Shown: positions 32,020-40,766, numbered from the stretch's first letter. The stretch: 64,000 nt of DNA from Bdellovibrionales bacterium (GCA_018266295.1 JAFEAQ010000011.1:1029626-1093625), one strand, 5' to 3'. Made by a program: numbers and translations. The notes: generated by a model from the letters alone, not told the origin.

Positions 32020-33288
32020 TTATTTTTCAGGTTGGAACGCCAACGACCGGCCATCAAAAACAAGTTCCTGTAGTTTTTGCTCAGCAAAGACCGTATATGT
32101 CTCACCGAGAGTTGCTCCAGGAAAAGAATGGTAATCGACGATATCGCCTTTGAGTGCCGGGATTTTTGCCTTCACGCTTTCAGTGAGTGCGCGCTGATTA
32201 TCCCAGAAAGAAGTTTTCGCCACTGGAGAATCACTGCCAAAATAAAGCGGAATGCCCGTGCGAGACAAAGTCCCCCATGGGAAGGCGTGCTTGTAAAGGT
32301 CACCGAGCTTTTCTTTGAGCCACGCTTTATCACTGAGCCAGTGACATGGCTGCATATGACAGCGCACGTGGAGAGCCTTCATCATCAAAACAGTTTCTGG
32401 TCGCAGGACCTCAACGTGCTCGAGGTTGAGCCAGCCCGTGTACTGATTCGTCGCCATGACTTTTCTTGCCGCAAGCACGACTTGATGAGCGGCTTCGTCG
32501 CCAATCGTGTGAACAGCGATTTCAAAGCCTTTGCTCCAAGCTTTCTTAAAAAGATTTTCTAAATCATCCGAGGTCCACGAAAATTTATGATGAGCGCAGT
32601 TGCATTGAGAAAGCCAGGCGGTGTCTGAACCCAAAGTGCCATCGAAGAAAACTTTTATCCCCAACGCTTTCAGATGAGGTGTCTCTTGCGTCTTTGCGGT
32701 CTCGAGCAATCCTAAAACGCGATCGATGTCTTTCGGCTGCTCGCAGAGAAAGTTTTCTTGCACGTAAAGAGTCAGCTCGCCAGCCTTATCAAGCTCCAAA
32801 GCGGCACGCCACTGCTGCTCATCGCACGTCATATCGCGAATATGGGTGAAGCCTGCACGATTGAAAATCTCACAGCCTTTTTTAAGTGACTGACGGATTT
32901 GCTGGTCAGATAACTTTGGCAAAGAGTAGTACGCTTTGAAATGCTCTTCCTCGAGAAGAATTCCGGAGTGACCGCACTCAAAACCCATTTGATCTAATGC
33001 AATCGAGTTCAGCCAAGAGCAATGCCCGTCCGCGCGCTGAAGCATCACAGGGAAATTTGGGAAAGCGCGATCGAGGATGTCTTTGGTCGGAAGTTTTTTA
33101 TCAGGCCACTTATTGTGATCCCAGCCAAAGCCGACGAGCCACTTGCCGCGGAAGTATTCCGGCTTCACCGAGACCTCTGAAATGTCCTCGGGCTTTTGCA
33201 AATCAAAGAGCTGCAGCCCGACAGCAATCTGTCCGGTGCCAAGCCAATGAACGTGAGAGTCATAAAGACGTGGGATCTTTAAAAGCAT
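32020..33288 (-). CDS. Amidohydrolase family 3 (YtcJ-like)
   Basis: 422 residues. The metal site starts almost at the N-terminus: YDSHVHW (H12, H14). Also visible are the WLVGFGWDHNKWPD and RADGHCSWLNSIAL signatures, the IAVHTIGDEA His, LEHVEVL, and the GSDSPV Asp. YtcJ-like enzymes usually have an extra 40-60 N-terminal residues forming part of a beta-sandwich; these are absent, so it is a short form. It probably hydrolyses an amide or related bond; the substrate is unknown. The ATG at 33288 directly abuts a hairpin whose 3' arm contains the ribosome site GAGG. Confidence 0.82.
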   Translation of the reverse strand: MLLKIPRLYDSHVHWLGTGQIAVGLQLFDLQKPEDISEVSVKPEYFRGKWLVGFGWDHNKWPDKKLPTKDILDRAFPNFPVMLQRADGHCSWLNSIALDQMGFECGHSGILLEEEHFKAYYSLPKLSDQQIRQSLKKGCEIFNRAGFTHIRDMTCDEQQWRAALELDKAGELTLYVQENFLCEQPKDIDRVLGLLETAKTQETPHLKALGIKVFFDGTLGSDTAWLSQCNCAHHKFSWTSDDLENLFKKAWSKGFEIAVHTIGDEAAHQVVLAARKVMATNQYTGWLNLEHVEVLRPETVLMMKALHVRCHMQPCHWLSDKAWLKEKLGDLYKHAFPWGTLSRTGIPLYFGSDSPVAKTSFWDNQRALTESVKAKIPALKGDIVDYHSFPGATLGETYTVFAEQKLQELVFDGRSLAFQPEK

Positions 33289-33316
33289 AAGCCCCTCTGT
33301 TTTAGCAGAGGGGCTT
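33289..33316 (-). terminator. Hairpin: terminator of the Met/Gly-rich gene and ribosome-site stem for the next gene
   Basis: The 11-pair stem AAGCCCCTCTG / CAGAGGGGCTT with a 6-base loop lies downstream of the gene ending at 33344. On the minus strand the 3' arm CAGAGGGGCTT is followed at once by the ATG of the amidohydrolase gene, so GAGG (5 bases before the ATG) is inside the stem. The T tract on the minus strand is poor; the plus side has CGTTTTA. Confidence 0.6.
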
Positions 33317-33343
33317 CGTTTTATTAAGTACTAATTTTGTAAA

Positions 33344-35320
33344 CTATCGGCTGCCAGCTGGAATGACGACGCCGCCGCCCGTTCCAGTCGCCGGAAGGAC
33401 ACCGGTTCCAGTATTAACACCGTTGCCCGGAGCTGGGATTGGAATGCTCGGATTGCCCGTGCCACCAATCGTACCGAATCCGCCACCGATGCTGATACTG
33501 CCACCAACTCCAAGGCTTGTGCCGTAAGAGCCGTAACCGTATTGAACTTGTTGGATTCTGTACATCAAGTTGTAAAGCTCAGATTGCAATCCCGCCATTG
33601 TTTGCTGACGAGCCATCTGATTTTGCATTTGCTGTTGGTATTGCTGCATGTAGAGCTGCATTTGTTGCTGTTGCATTTGCATCATGGCTTGCTGCATTTG
33701 CATTGAGCCCAAACCGCCATCCATCATGGTACCCATACCCATCATGCCCATCATACCGCCGTTCATCATGAGGCCACCATTCATCATGTTGCCCATCATG
33801 TAACCGCCGCCCATCATTCCCATCATGCCGTATGGATTCATCATTCCGCCACCAGCCATGAGACCGATGCCACCGTTAGCCATCATACCGTAAGGGCTCA
33901 TCATTCCGCCGGCCATCATGCCGTACGGACTCATCATCCCACCAGCCATCATTCCATACGGACTCATCATTCCGCCACCAGCCATGAGACCGATACCACC
34001 ACTCGCCATCATGCCATAAGGGCTCATCATACCCATCATGCCCATGTTGCCGTAGGGGCTCATCATACCACCAGCCATCATGCCGTAAGGACTCATCATC
34101 CCTCCGTTCATCATGAGACCGCCGCTCATCATTATGCCACCCATACCTGGATAGCCGCCCATTCCACCCATGCCGCCCATGCCCCAGGGTCCCATACCAC
34201 CGGCGTACATACCGCCGCCATATGGTGAACCGAACATGCCATTTGGATAGCCGAAGGCACCGCCGCCGCCGATACCACCATAGATACCGCCGCCCATGTT
34301 AGCGCCGCCGCAACCAAATGCGCCGCCGCCGACACCACCACCCAATGCTCCGTACAAACCGTTAGCTAAGAATGGAAGACCGTAACCCCAAGTCGGATAA
34401 GACTGAGTTGGCCAGCCAAGATCCGAGTTGTATTGAGCCACCATTTTGTTTTGTTGGTAACCCATGTACATTGCAAGAAGTCCAGTACCGACGTTCGCAG
34501 CAACGCCCGCCCAGTCTGGAGATTGTCTTTCAGAACGATAGCCGCTGCCGCCAGCGATACAAGTCAAACAAACATCACCTTCAGTACCGGCTTGACGGTC
34601 TTCTTTGTAACGTTGTTTTGCATCACGCATAAGTTCTGGCAATTGATCTTTGTAGTTAGCAATACGTTGTTCAGAACGCTCGATATCAGTTTGTGTCTTC
34701 TGATAGTCAGCTGTGTCTTTGCGATAAGAGGTCAAAGCTTTCTTACAATCATTCGGAGAATATCTGCCGCGATCAGAAGAGGCATAACCCGATGTCGTAC
34801 AAACCGCTGTATTGATAACGCCTTTACCTGGTTGGCAAACTGCTCTCCATTGATTCGGAGAGAAACCTGTCAACTTCGTCAGGCTCTTTTGAGCACCGCC
34901 TTCTGCCGGCGGAAGATCTTGACCGTCTACATCAACCTGAGTGCGAGTTTTGGTCGGTGTAATTTCACCGGTGTCATACTCTTCGCAAGTACGAAGGTTG
35001 TCGATATGAGCTGTGATATCAGAAGTGTATTTCGAATTGATCGTGTCTTCGATCGTTTCGCGTGCTTTGTCGAGGTTCTTTTCAAGGTTGCGAAGTTTAC
35101 GCTTCATCTCGCGAAGCTTAGCTTCTTCTTCGGACTTAGCTTTCTTTACTTCATTGTATTCATCGAGATAGCTGGAAGCACCATCACCTGCAGAGACATT
35201 GTATGGGCATGATTGTTGACCCATCATGACCCCGGTCCCCCACATCTGAGCATTTGCAGACATCGCAGATAACGTTACGGAAGACACCGCAAGTATCGCT
35301 AATCGCTTTCCGAATTTCAT
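33344..35320 (-). CDS. Secreted protein with coiled coil and Met/Gly/Pro/Tyr-rich repeats
   Basis: 658 residues. Signal peptide to about residue 24 (ending MSANA). A charged coiled coil follows (about 50-100, VKKAKSEEEAKLREMKRKLR), then a Cys-containing domain (CEEYD, CQPGKGVINTAVC, CLTCIAGG). From about 310 to 530 the chain is Gly/Met-rich and dominated by the unit MMSPYGMMAGG and the larger unit GGIGLMAGGGMM. A Met/Gln-rich helix (QQQMQLYMQQYQQQMQNQ) and a Gly/Thr/Pro tail follow. The role is unknown; a surface or matrix protein is possible. The DNA repeats lie at about 33830-34130. Confidence 0.75.
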   Translation of the reverse strand: MKFGKRLAILAVSSVTLSAMSANAQMWGTGVMMGQQSCPYNVSAGDGASSYLDEYNEVKKAKSEEEAKLREMKRKLRNLEKNLDKARETIEDTINSKYTSDITAHIDNLRTCEEYDTGEITPTKTRTQVDVDGQDLPPAEGGAQKSLTKLTGFSPNQWRAVCQPGKGVINTAVCTTSGYASSDRGRYSPNDCKKALTSYRKDTADYQKTQTDIERSEQRIANYKDQLPELMRDAKQRYKEDRQAGTEGDVCLTCIAGGSGYRSERQSPDWAGVAANVGTGLLAMYMGYQQNKMVAQYNSDLGWPTQSYPTWGYGLPFLANGLYGALGGGVGGGAFGCGGANMGGGIYGGIGGGGAFGYPNGMFGSPYGGGMYAGGMGPWGMGGMGGMGGYPGMGGIMMSGGLMMNGGMMSPYGMMAGGMMSPYGNMGMMGMMSPYGMMASGGIGLMAGGGMMSPYGMMAGGMMSPYGMMAGGMMSPYGMMANGGIGLMAGGGMMNPYGMMGMMGGGYMMGNMMNGGLMMNGGMMGMMGMGTMMDGGLGSMQMQQAMMQMQQQQMQLYMQQYQQQMQNQMARQQTMAGLQSELYNLMYRIQQVQYGYGSYGTSLGVGGSISIGGGFGTIGGTGNPSIPIPAPGNGVNTGTGVLPATGTGGGVVIPAGSR

Positions 35321-35386
35321 ATTCGCTCTCCTGAAACAAAAATATACACTACTTCATTCAACGTATCGTCAGGAGAAGACCGAGAC

Positions 35387-35405
35387 TTGACTATCTTTTA
35401 GTCAA
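35387..35405. promoter_or_regulatory. TTGACTA / TAGTCAA inverted repeat between divergent genes
   Basis: Perfect 7-base inverted repeat with a 5-base spacer, in the gap between the Met/Gly-rich gene (leftward) and the receiver-kinase gene (rightward). It is a plausible operator. No convincing -10 at the right distance is seen. Confidence 0.4.
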
Positions 35406-35494
35406 ATCCGAGGAAGGATTGTGTAAACTGGACCTACATCCTTGTGAAGTCGTCATCCGTGACAAGCTTACTTTCCAATCCTACACTAAGTTTT

Positions 35495-36601
35495 ATGGCG
35501 AAGCATACAATTCTTTGCGTGGACGATGAACTGGACAATGTAGATGCGTTGGAGAGGCTCTTCCGCAAGAATTATACAGTACTAAAGGCTACGTCTGGTG
35601 CGCAGGGATTAGAGGTCCTGGCCGAAAATCCAGGCGTTGCTCTGATTATCTCGGATCAAAGAATGCCGAGCATGACCGGCGTTGAGTTTCTCGAAAAAGC
35701 TCAGCGCACTCATCCTGAAGCGCTTCGCATTCTGCTCACCGGGTACACGGACATCGAATCTGTGATTCAAGCGGTGAATCAAGGGCAGATCTATCGTTAC
35801 CTCACAAAACCTTGGGACTCGAATGACCTTCTGAATACCGTGGCGACCGCGATTCAGAAATACGAGATGACGAAAGAGCTCAAAAAGAAAAACTTCGAGC
35901 TCGCTAAAGCTTTGAATGAACTCAAAAGCCTTGATAAAGCAAAAAGTAATTTCATGATCTTAATTAATCATGAATTGAAAACTCCACTGACTTCGATCAT
36001 CAGCTTTATCGGCCTTCTGAACGAAACACAGATGGATGACGAGCAGAAGCTTTTCGTCAACCGCATCTCGCGCGGTGCTGATAAATTGAAATCCATCATT
36101 GATGACGTGCTCCTGATCGTACGTGCGGAGACCCACCAATTAAAAGTAAATACCTCACCGGTTTCTTTTGCGGGCATCCAAACCTTGCTAAATCCAGAGG
36201 TCAGTAACGTCCTTCAGTACAAGCATCAAACTCTGACGGAAAAGAATCTTGCCGTGACAGCCGCAGCAGATAAGGATTTGATCCGCCAAGTTCTCAACAG
36301 ACTTGTCCACAATGCCGCGAAGTTTGGCTCTGACAATAGCGAAATTTTTATCGAGGCTGCCGCCGCTGAAAATCAACAAGTTGTCTTCTCAGTCACAAAT
36401 AAGGGGCCGCAAATCGAAGCCCCGATGATCGAGAAAATTCTGCGCCCATTCTTTATTGATGAAGATGTGATGAATCACTCGACGGGTATGGGGTTAGGTC
36501 TTAGCATTTGCCAATCGATCTTAGGACTGCACCAATCGAAGCTCCGCATCGAAAACACGGACGAAGGCGTCCGTGTTTCTTTCAACTTACCCTCTGCCTA
36601 A
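35495..36601 (+). CDS. Receiver-histidine kinase hybrid, cytoplasmic
   Basis: From the ATG at 35495 (MAKHTILCVDDE) the product is 368 residues. The frame extends 17 codons upstream to a GTG at 35444. Receiver domain 1-120: acidic pair D10/D11, phosphoacceptor Asp54 (IISDQRMPSMTG), Lys105 (YLTKPW). A linker coiled coil leads to HisKA with INHELKTPLTS (His159) and a HATPase with NAAKFG (N box) and GMGLGLSICQ (G2). No membrane segment. Receiver-first kinases of this type take phosphate input from another kinase. It ends in a 4-base overlap with the convergent DJ-1-like gene. Confidence 0.9.
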   Translation: MAKHTILCVDDELDNVDALERLFRKNYTVLKATSGAQGLEVLAENPGVALIISDQRMPSMTGVEFLEKAQRTHPEALRILLTGYTDIESVIQAVNQGQIYRYLTKPWDSNDLLNTVATAIQKYEMTKELKKKNFELAKALNELKSLDKAKSNFMILINHELKTPLTSIISFIGLLNETQMDDEQKLFVNRISRGADKLKSIIDDVLLIVRAETHQLKVNTSPVSFAGIQTLLNPEVSNVLQYKHQTLTEKNLAVTAAADKDLIRQVLNRLVHNAAKFGSDNSEIFIEAAAAENQQVVFSVTNKGPQIEAPMIEKILRPFFIDEDVMNHSTGMGLGLSICQSILGLHQSKLRIENTDEGVRVSFNLPSA

Positions 36602-37482
36602 CGGCTGACGGCTTTCATTTTTAAATATCGTTCAGACTTTGGCACATAAGGCTTTAATGGTTTTGCCATGGATTTTGCCAAATTAATTCCGAGCTCCATG
36701 CCCGAGAAAGACTGTTGTGCCGTTAAAAAATGTTTTTCCGCTCCATAAAACGTAAAGGACGAGAACGACGGACCTGATTTATAACCGGCCCCTTCTTTTT
36801 TAATCTGATCCTGCAAGAATCCATTTGGTGTCAGCAAAGCAACGTCCCACCCAAGCGCTTGGGCCCAACGTTTTTCTTCATCGCGGGAAACGGCCGTGAG
36901 CTCTACTCCGCGGAGGACCTGCTTACCACTTGGCGTCGTCATTTTAAGCAGGCCGTAAACTCCATAGTGAATTGCCGAGAGCATTTTATTTTGTTCCCAG
37001 AAATCTTTGAGGAGGCGCTTGAGATCCGCATTTCCCGGCAAATCATACATCGCAGCCATTCCCCCTGCGATTACTATTGAAGAATAATCTTTGGCTTGAA
37101 CCTCTGAAAGCTTTTTCGTGTTCGTTAGCTTTGCCGCTGCAATATCATCGCTCAGAAAACCTCGCGTAAGGGCATCATCGGCATTCATTGCATTGAGATT
37201 GCGCGGATCGCTTTTTTGCTCAATCGGCACGGCGCCGCCTTGTGGGCTCGCGAAATCCACTTCATAGCCTGCATTCAACAAAGCGAAGTAAGGATGAACC
37301 GCATCCGGCAGCCATACTCCGGTCTTAATCTGACTGCTCCCCAGCTGCGCCTGACTCGACAGCACGATCAAGACTTTCCCTTTCGACGTGAGAAGCGTAT
37401 TACGAATCTCCGCATAAGCGGTGACGACCATCACGGAAATACCAAGCACTGCAAGAATCGATTTAAGAATCAGGATTTTCAT
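36598..37482 (-). CDS. DJ-1/PfpI-fold protein lacking the nucleophile Cys, membrane-anchored or secreted
   Basis: The ATG at 37482 begins a hydrophobic signal or anchor (MKILILKSILAVLGISVMVV) and has GGAG upstream; the open frame runs 60 codons further without such features. 294 residues. The fold shows KVLIVLSSQ, GYEVDFASPQGG and SSIVIAGGMAAMYDLPG. At the nucleophile elbow, where active DJ-1/PfpI proteins have A-I-C-H-G, this protein reads SAIHYGVYG, so the Cys is missing. It may therefore be a binding protein rather than a protease, glyoxalase or amidotransferase. Confidence 0.75.
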   Translation of the reverse strand: MKILILKSILAVLGISVMVVTAYAEIRNTLLTSKGKVLIVLSSQAQLGSSQIKTGVWLPDAVHPYFALLNAGYEVDFASPQGGAVPIEQKSDPRNLNAMNADDALTRGFLSDDIAAAKLTNTKKLSEVQAKDYSSIVIAGGMAAMYDLPGNADLKRLLKDFWEQNKMLSAIHYGVYGLLKMTTPSGKQVLRGVELTAVSRDEEKRWAQALGWDVALLTPNGFLQDQIKKEGAGYKSGPSFSSFTFYGAEKHFLTAQQSFSGMELGINLAKSMAKPLKPYVPKSERYLKMKAVSR

Positions 37483-37685
37483 CGGAGGCTCCTTTAAATG
37501 AGTCTCTAGGATCGCCAAAATTCTGTTTGCCTGCGACCCAACAGTCTTCCGAATTTGTGAAATTACCTTCCAAGCACGGACCGCCGGATCGAAAATCCGA
37601 AATCGGGATGCCGTTGCCAATTGAAAGACGTTTGAGTCCAGCCCCGATTTTGCTGAGAGCATTCTATATGTCGAGTGAGGTGGTT

Positions 37686-39002
37686 ATGAGGAGTGGGATC
37701 TTCGTCTTATTGTTATTGTGGATTTGCTTGCAGGCTTCCACAGTCTTTGCGGAATCTTTGGTTTTAAAAATCGGTGAAGACTATCGCTTACCTATTCCAT
37801 CGAATCACCGGGTTTGGGTTCAGAACCGCAAGCTTCTGAGTATTTCTACTCGTGGCGGTTTCGTTATTTTGAATGGCCTCAACGAGGGGCAAACCACTCT
37901 GCAAGTAGGAAACAAAGGCTATCAGGTTCAAGTGATTCAACCGCTGAAAAAGAACCTGCTACAAAACTTCGAGAAAGAACTGCGCAACGTTCTCGGGCTT
38001 AAAATTCAAATCAAAAAATACCAAGTCATGGTGACCGGCAAGCTCTATCGCTGGGAAGACTGGCAGCTCCTCGCGAAAGTCAGCGAAGACACCGGCGTCA
38101 GCTATGGCATGAGCGCAGAGATTCCGCCAAACCTCCAGGCAAAGGCGCTGGCCTCTTGGCAGCAAGCGTTTGATCGTGCGGGTCTTGCAGCACTGCCCGT
38201 GCATTTTGCTCATCCTTTGCAAGCCCGGAGCGCAGTGGATCCGCAGCTCTTTGCAAAGTATTCGGACATCCTGGGGCCTTACGGAGTTGTGCTTGAAAAA
38301 GATGTGCAAGCTTTGGACATAGCCCCTGTCATCAAAGTGCAAATCACAGTGGCGGAAGTTCGCAGAGATTTTGCTCAGAAGTACGGGCTTCAATGGCCGG
38401 CCAGCTACTCAGCCAGAGTCTTATCGAACGGTCAGACTGAGTTTGAAGATGCGATCTTCACCGCTCAAGCATTTGAACAACAAGGCCGCGGCAAAATCCT
38501 CGCCAGCCCGAATCTGATCTGTCGAAGTGGCAAAGAAGCAGAATTTCTTGCCGGCGGAGAATTTCCAATCAAAATTGCCAACTACAAAATGCAGGATGTG
38601 GTTTGGAAAAAATACGGAATCCTCTTACGGGTGCGCCCCAAGGCAGACTCTTCCGGGCGCATGAGTATCGGAATTGAAACCGAAGTGTCCACCATCGACA
38701 ATAGCCGGACGGTGGAAGGCATTCCGGGTCTGCTGACGAATCGAATCTCTTCGCACTTTGATCTGAGTCGTTCGCAGACGATCGTTCTTTCGGGACTGAT
38801 TAAAAATGAAGAAGGCAAATCCACAGAGGGCCTTCCAGGTCTGAGCCGCATTCCCGTTTTGGGCGCGCTCTTTGGCAGTCGTGACTTTAAAGAAAATCGC
38901 ACTGAATTAGTGATTCTGGTTCGCCCTTCGATCGTGCGCGAAAATACAACGGCTGAAAGCGCGGACTCATCTCAGCATCTCGGAGATATCAAACATGATT
39001 GA
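37686..39002 (+). CDS. cpaC: CpaC/RcpA-type secretin of the Tad pilus
   Basis: I start at the ATG at 37686, preceded by GAGG and followed by a signal peptide (MRSGIFVLLLLWICLQASTV), giving 438 residues. The N-terminal domain (LKIGEDYRLPIPSNHRVWVQ) is the pilus/BON-like secretin N-domain; the C-terminal half is the secretin core (QGRGKILASPNLICRSGKEAEFLAGGEFPI, VEGIPGLLTNRISSHFDLS, PGLSRIPVLGALFGSRDFKE, ELVILVRPSIV). It forms the outer-membrane pore of a Tad-type pilus or type II-like system. It overlaps the ATPase gene by 8 bases. Confidence 0.9.
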   Translation: MRSGIFVLLLLWICLQASTVFAESLVLKIGEDYRLPIPSNHRVWVQNRKLLSISTRGGFVILNGLNEGQTTLQVGNKGYQVQVIQPLKKNLLQNFEKELRNVLGLKIQIKKYQVMVTGKLYRWEDWQLLAKVSEDTGVSYGMSAEIPPNLQAKALASWQQAFDRAGLAALPVHFAHPLQARSAVDPQLFAKYSDILGPYGVVLEKDVQALDIAPVIKVQITVAEVRRDFAQKYGLQWPASYSARVLSNGQTEFEDAIFTAQAFEQQGRGKILASPNLICRSGKEAEFLAGGEFPIKIANYKMQDVVWKKYGILLRVRPKADSSGRMSIGIETEVSTIDNSRTVEGIPGLLTNRISSHFDLSRSQTIVLSGLIKNEEGKSTEGLPGLSRIPVLGALFGSRDFKENRTELVILVRPSIVRENTTAESADSSQHLGDIKHD

Positions 39003-40098
39003 GCAATTCCAAGAGGCCTTTGCTAAAACTCAGCAGCATCTTCGTGAGGCCGCCGACCGTGGCTACGGTCATGAAGAGTTTTGGCGCACACAGAACTCAG
39101 AGAAGTTCCGGGAAGCACTCGAATTCAGTCTGCGCACTGAAGCACCCGAAACTCAAAAACGGCTGCTGGCCGAGTATTTTACCTATGGTCCACTGGATCA
39201 CTTGCTGGCTGATGAAAATATCACAGAAATCCTCGTGAACGGCCCACAGTCGATTTGGTTTGAAAAAGAAGGCCGTCTGCAGAAGCACGAGGACCTATTT
39301 CTTTCAGACGCTAGTTACAATAACACCCTTCACCGGCTCTGTGAAAAATCTCAATGCCAAAGCACTGTCGAGCATCCGGCGGCAACAGGATTCTTTGAAG
39401 AGTTTCGGCTCACCCTGGTTCGGCAAGAGCTCACCCGCAATCATCATCATTTGTCCCTTCGACGACACCCGAAAAACCCTTGGACACTCGAACGGTTGCT
39501 TGATTGTGGCTGGGCCTCCGAGTCTGAGATTCAAGTGCTTCGCGATTTGATGAAACGCCAGCAAAACTTTCTGATCGTCGGAAGTACCGGCAGCGGAAAG
39601 ACGTCACTCATCAATGCCCTTCTGCAGACCTTATCCGCGAATGAACGGGCGATTGTCATTGAGGACACTCCGGAAATTGAGTTGCCAAATCCTTCGTGCA
39701 TGAAGATGGTCACGCGCGAAGATCCTCAAGGTGTGTTGAAGAGTGTCACTCAAAGCGATCTTCTCCGGCACTCGCTGCGGCTTCGGCCTGATCGCATTGT
39801 GATGGGTGAAATCCGTGGCACCGAAGCAAAAGATTTGCTGATGGCTTTGGCAACCGGTCACGGCGGGAGCTTCGGGACCTTGCACGCGAGCGATCCTCGT
39901 CAGGCGCTGATTCGTCTTGAGATGCTGATTCAGATGGGCGCTCCGCAATGGAACCTGCAAGCCGTGCGAAGACTCATTCACCTGAGCTTAGATTGTATCT
40001 TAGTCGTCGAGAAAACGTCGGAAGGAAAAAGGAAATTCCAGGGAACATACAAAATATGTTCCCTGGAAGAAAATGGCTTTTTAGTCGAGAAGATTTAG
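38995..40098 (+). CDS. cpaF: CpaF/TadA-type secretion ATPase
   Basis: 367 residues. The N-terminal helical domain (LLAEYFTYGPLDHLLADENITEILVNGP) is typical of CpaF/TadA. The ATPase core has Walker A GSTGSGKTS (residues about 196-204), the Asp box VIEDTPEIELPNP, Walker B RPDRIVMGEIRG and the His box ATGHGGSFGTLHA. It drives both extension and retraction in Tad systems. It directly follows the secretin gene. The TadB and TadC membrane platform proteins and the TadZ/CpaE protein are not in the window, so they must lie elsewhere if the system is functional. Confidence 0.93.
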   Translation: MIEQFQEAFAKTQQHLREAADRGYGHEEFWRTQNSEKFREALEFSLRTEAPETQKRLLAEYFTYGPLDHLLADENITEILVNGPQSIWFEKEGRLQKHEDLFLSDASYNNTLHRLCEKSQCQSTVEHPAATGFFEEFRLTLVRQELTRNHHHLSLRRHPKNPWTLERLLDCGWASESEIQVLRDLMKRQQNFLIVGSTGSGKTSLINALLQTLSANERAIVIEDTPEIELPNPSCMKMVTREDPQGVLKSVTQSDLLRHSLRLRPDRIVMGEIRGTEAKDLLMALATGHGGSFGTLHASDPRQALIRLEMLIQMGAPQWNLQAVRRLIHLSLDCILVVEKTSEGKRKFQGTYKICSLEENGFLVEKI

Positions 40099-40101
40099 AC
40101 T

Positions 40102-40461
40102 CTATCTTTCGATAGCGACATTTTTGTAGTTCGAGTTTTGCTCGATGTTTTTGAGAGTCTCTTCAGAGAATGGTCCTTCATCCTCTTGAGCAACACTACG
40201 AGGATTGAAGAACTTCTCAGCGATGTCCTCAACAGCTTTCGCGCGAGCGCTTTCTTTGCTGGTATTCTTGTAGGTCGCTGTCGGTTCCGGAGAGCGATTG
40301 TTCGCAAGCGAACTGAGGCTCACGCGGTCCTGAACATCTAAAGAGCTGTTCTTGATTGGGCGACCAAACTCTGGCGCTCCCGGACGCACCGGTTGATTGC
40401 TCTCTACGTCGACAGTCGTAACCCGTCTGCTGGGCGGAAGAATGCGGCTGATCTTATCCAT
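40102..40461 (-). CDS. Hypothetical small, probably disordered protein
   Basis: 119 residues, no signal peptide or membrane segment, rich in Ser, Arg, Asn and Pro (PPSRRVTTVDVESNQPVRPG; DRVSLSSLANNRSPEPT), with a helical stretch ARAKAVEDIAEKFFNPR. It is convergent with cpaF, 3 bases apart. DRVSLSS faintly recalls the start of anti-sigma-28 FlgM proteins, but nothing else supports that. A ribosome site GGAGG lies just before the ATG. The function is unknown. Confidence 0.65.
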   Translation of the reverse strand: MDKISRILPPSRRVTTVDVESNQPVRPGAPEFGRPIKNSSLDVQDRVSLSSLANNRSPEPTATYKNTSKESARAKAVEDIAEKFFNPRSVAQEDEGPFSEETLKNIEQNSNYKNVAIER

Positions 40462-40625
40462 CTCTCACCTCCGTGTGGAGACTGTTTCTATGAGCCATCC
40501 TAGCTCATACCTCCGTATCGGCTTGAGACGTTTAAACTTGAGACATATTTCAGAAAACTAGACCTTGTTCTGGGGCGATCGGTTTACACGGGCTGGTTTA
40601 AATGTGGATGTGTGGGTGCGGGGTC

Positions 40626-40716
40626 TTTGCTGGCTCCGCACTTCTTCCTACATCCTGATAATCGGGGCGTCTGCCCCGAACCCCGCTTCCTGACGGCCGT
40701 CCGGGCCGTCAGGTTC
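40626..40716 (+). repeat. Intergenic repeat family, copy C, module 1
   Basis: Begins TTTGCTGGCTCCGC. Hairpin 1 is TCGGGGC / GCCCCGA with loop GTCT (40662-40679). The linker ACCCCGCTT joins it to hairpin 2, CCTGACGGCC / GGCCGTCAGG with loop GTCCG (40689-40713), a perfect 10-pair stem. It matches copies A and B over about 90 bases. The surrounding gap 40462-40892 (431 bases) holds only the two modules of this repeat; I see no gene in it. Confidence 0.75.
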
Positions 40717-40766
40717 TTGTAACGAAGACATTCTAAGTTTTTCAGTACTTGTATTAAGTCTTCTTT

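Noticed and set aside
33830-34130. Regularly spaced DNA repeats considered as a CRISPR array
   Set aside because: The units are coding repeats of MMSPYGMMAGG in an open frame, without constant repeats and unique spacers.
34433-35212. A 259-codon frame on the plus strand opposite the Met/Gly-rich gene
   Set aside because: The minus strand has a signal peptide and consistent domain structure; the plus frame is Cys/Arg/Phe-rich antisense sequence.
40102-40461. Reading the small protein opposite cpaF as anti-sigma factor FlgM because of a DRVSLSS motif
   Set aside because: Only this short motif matches; length, position and the C-terminal half do not support FlgM.
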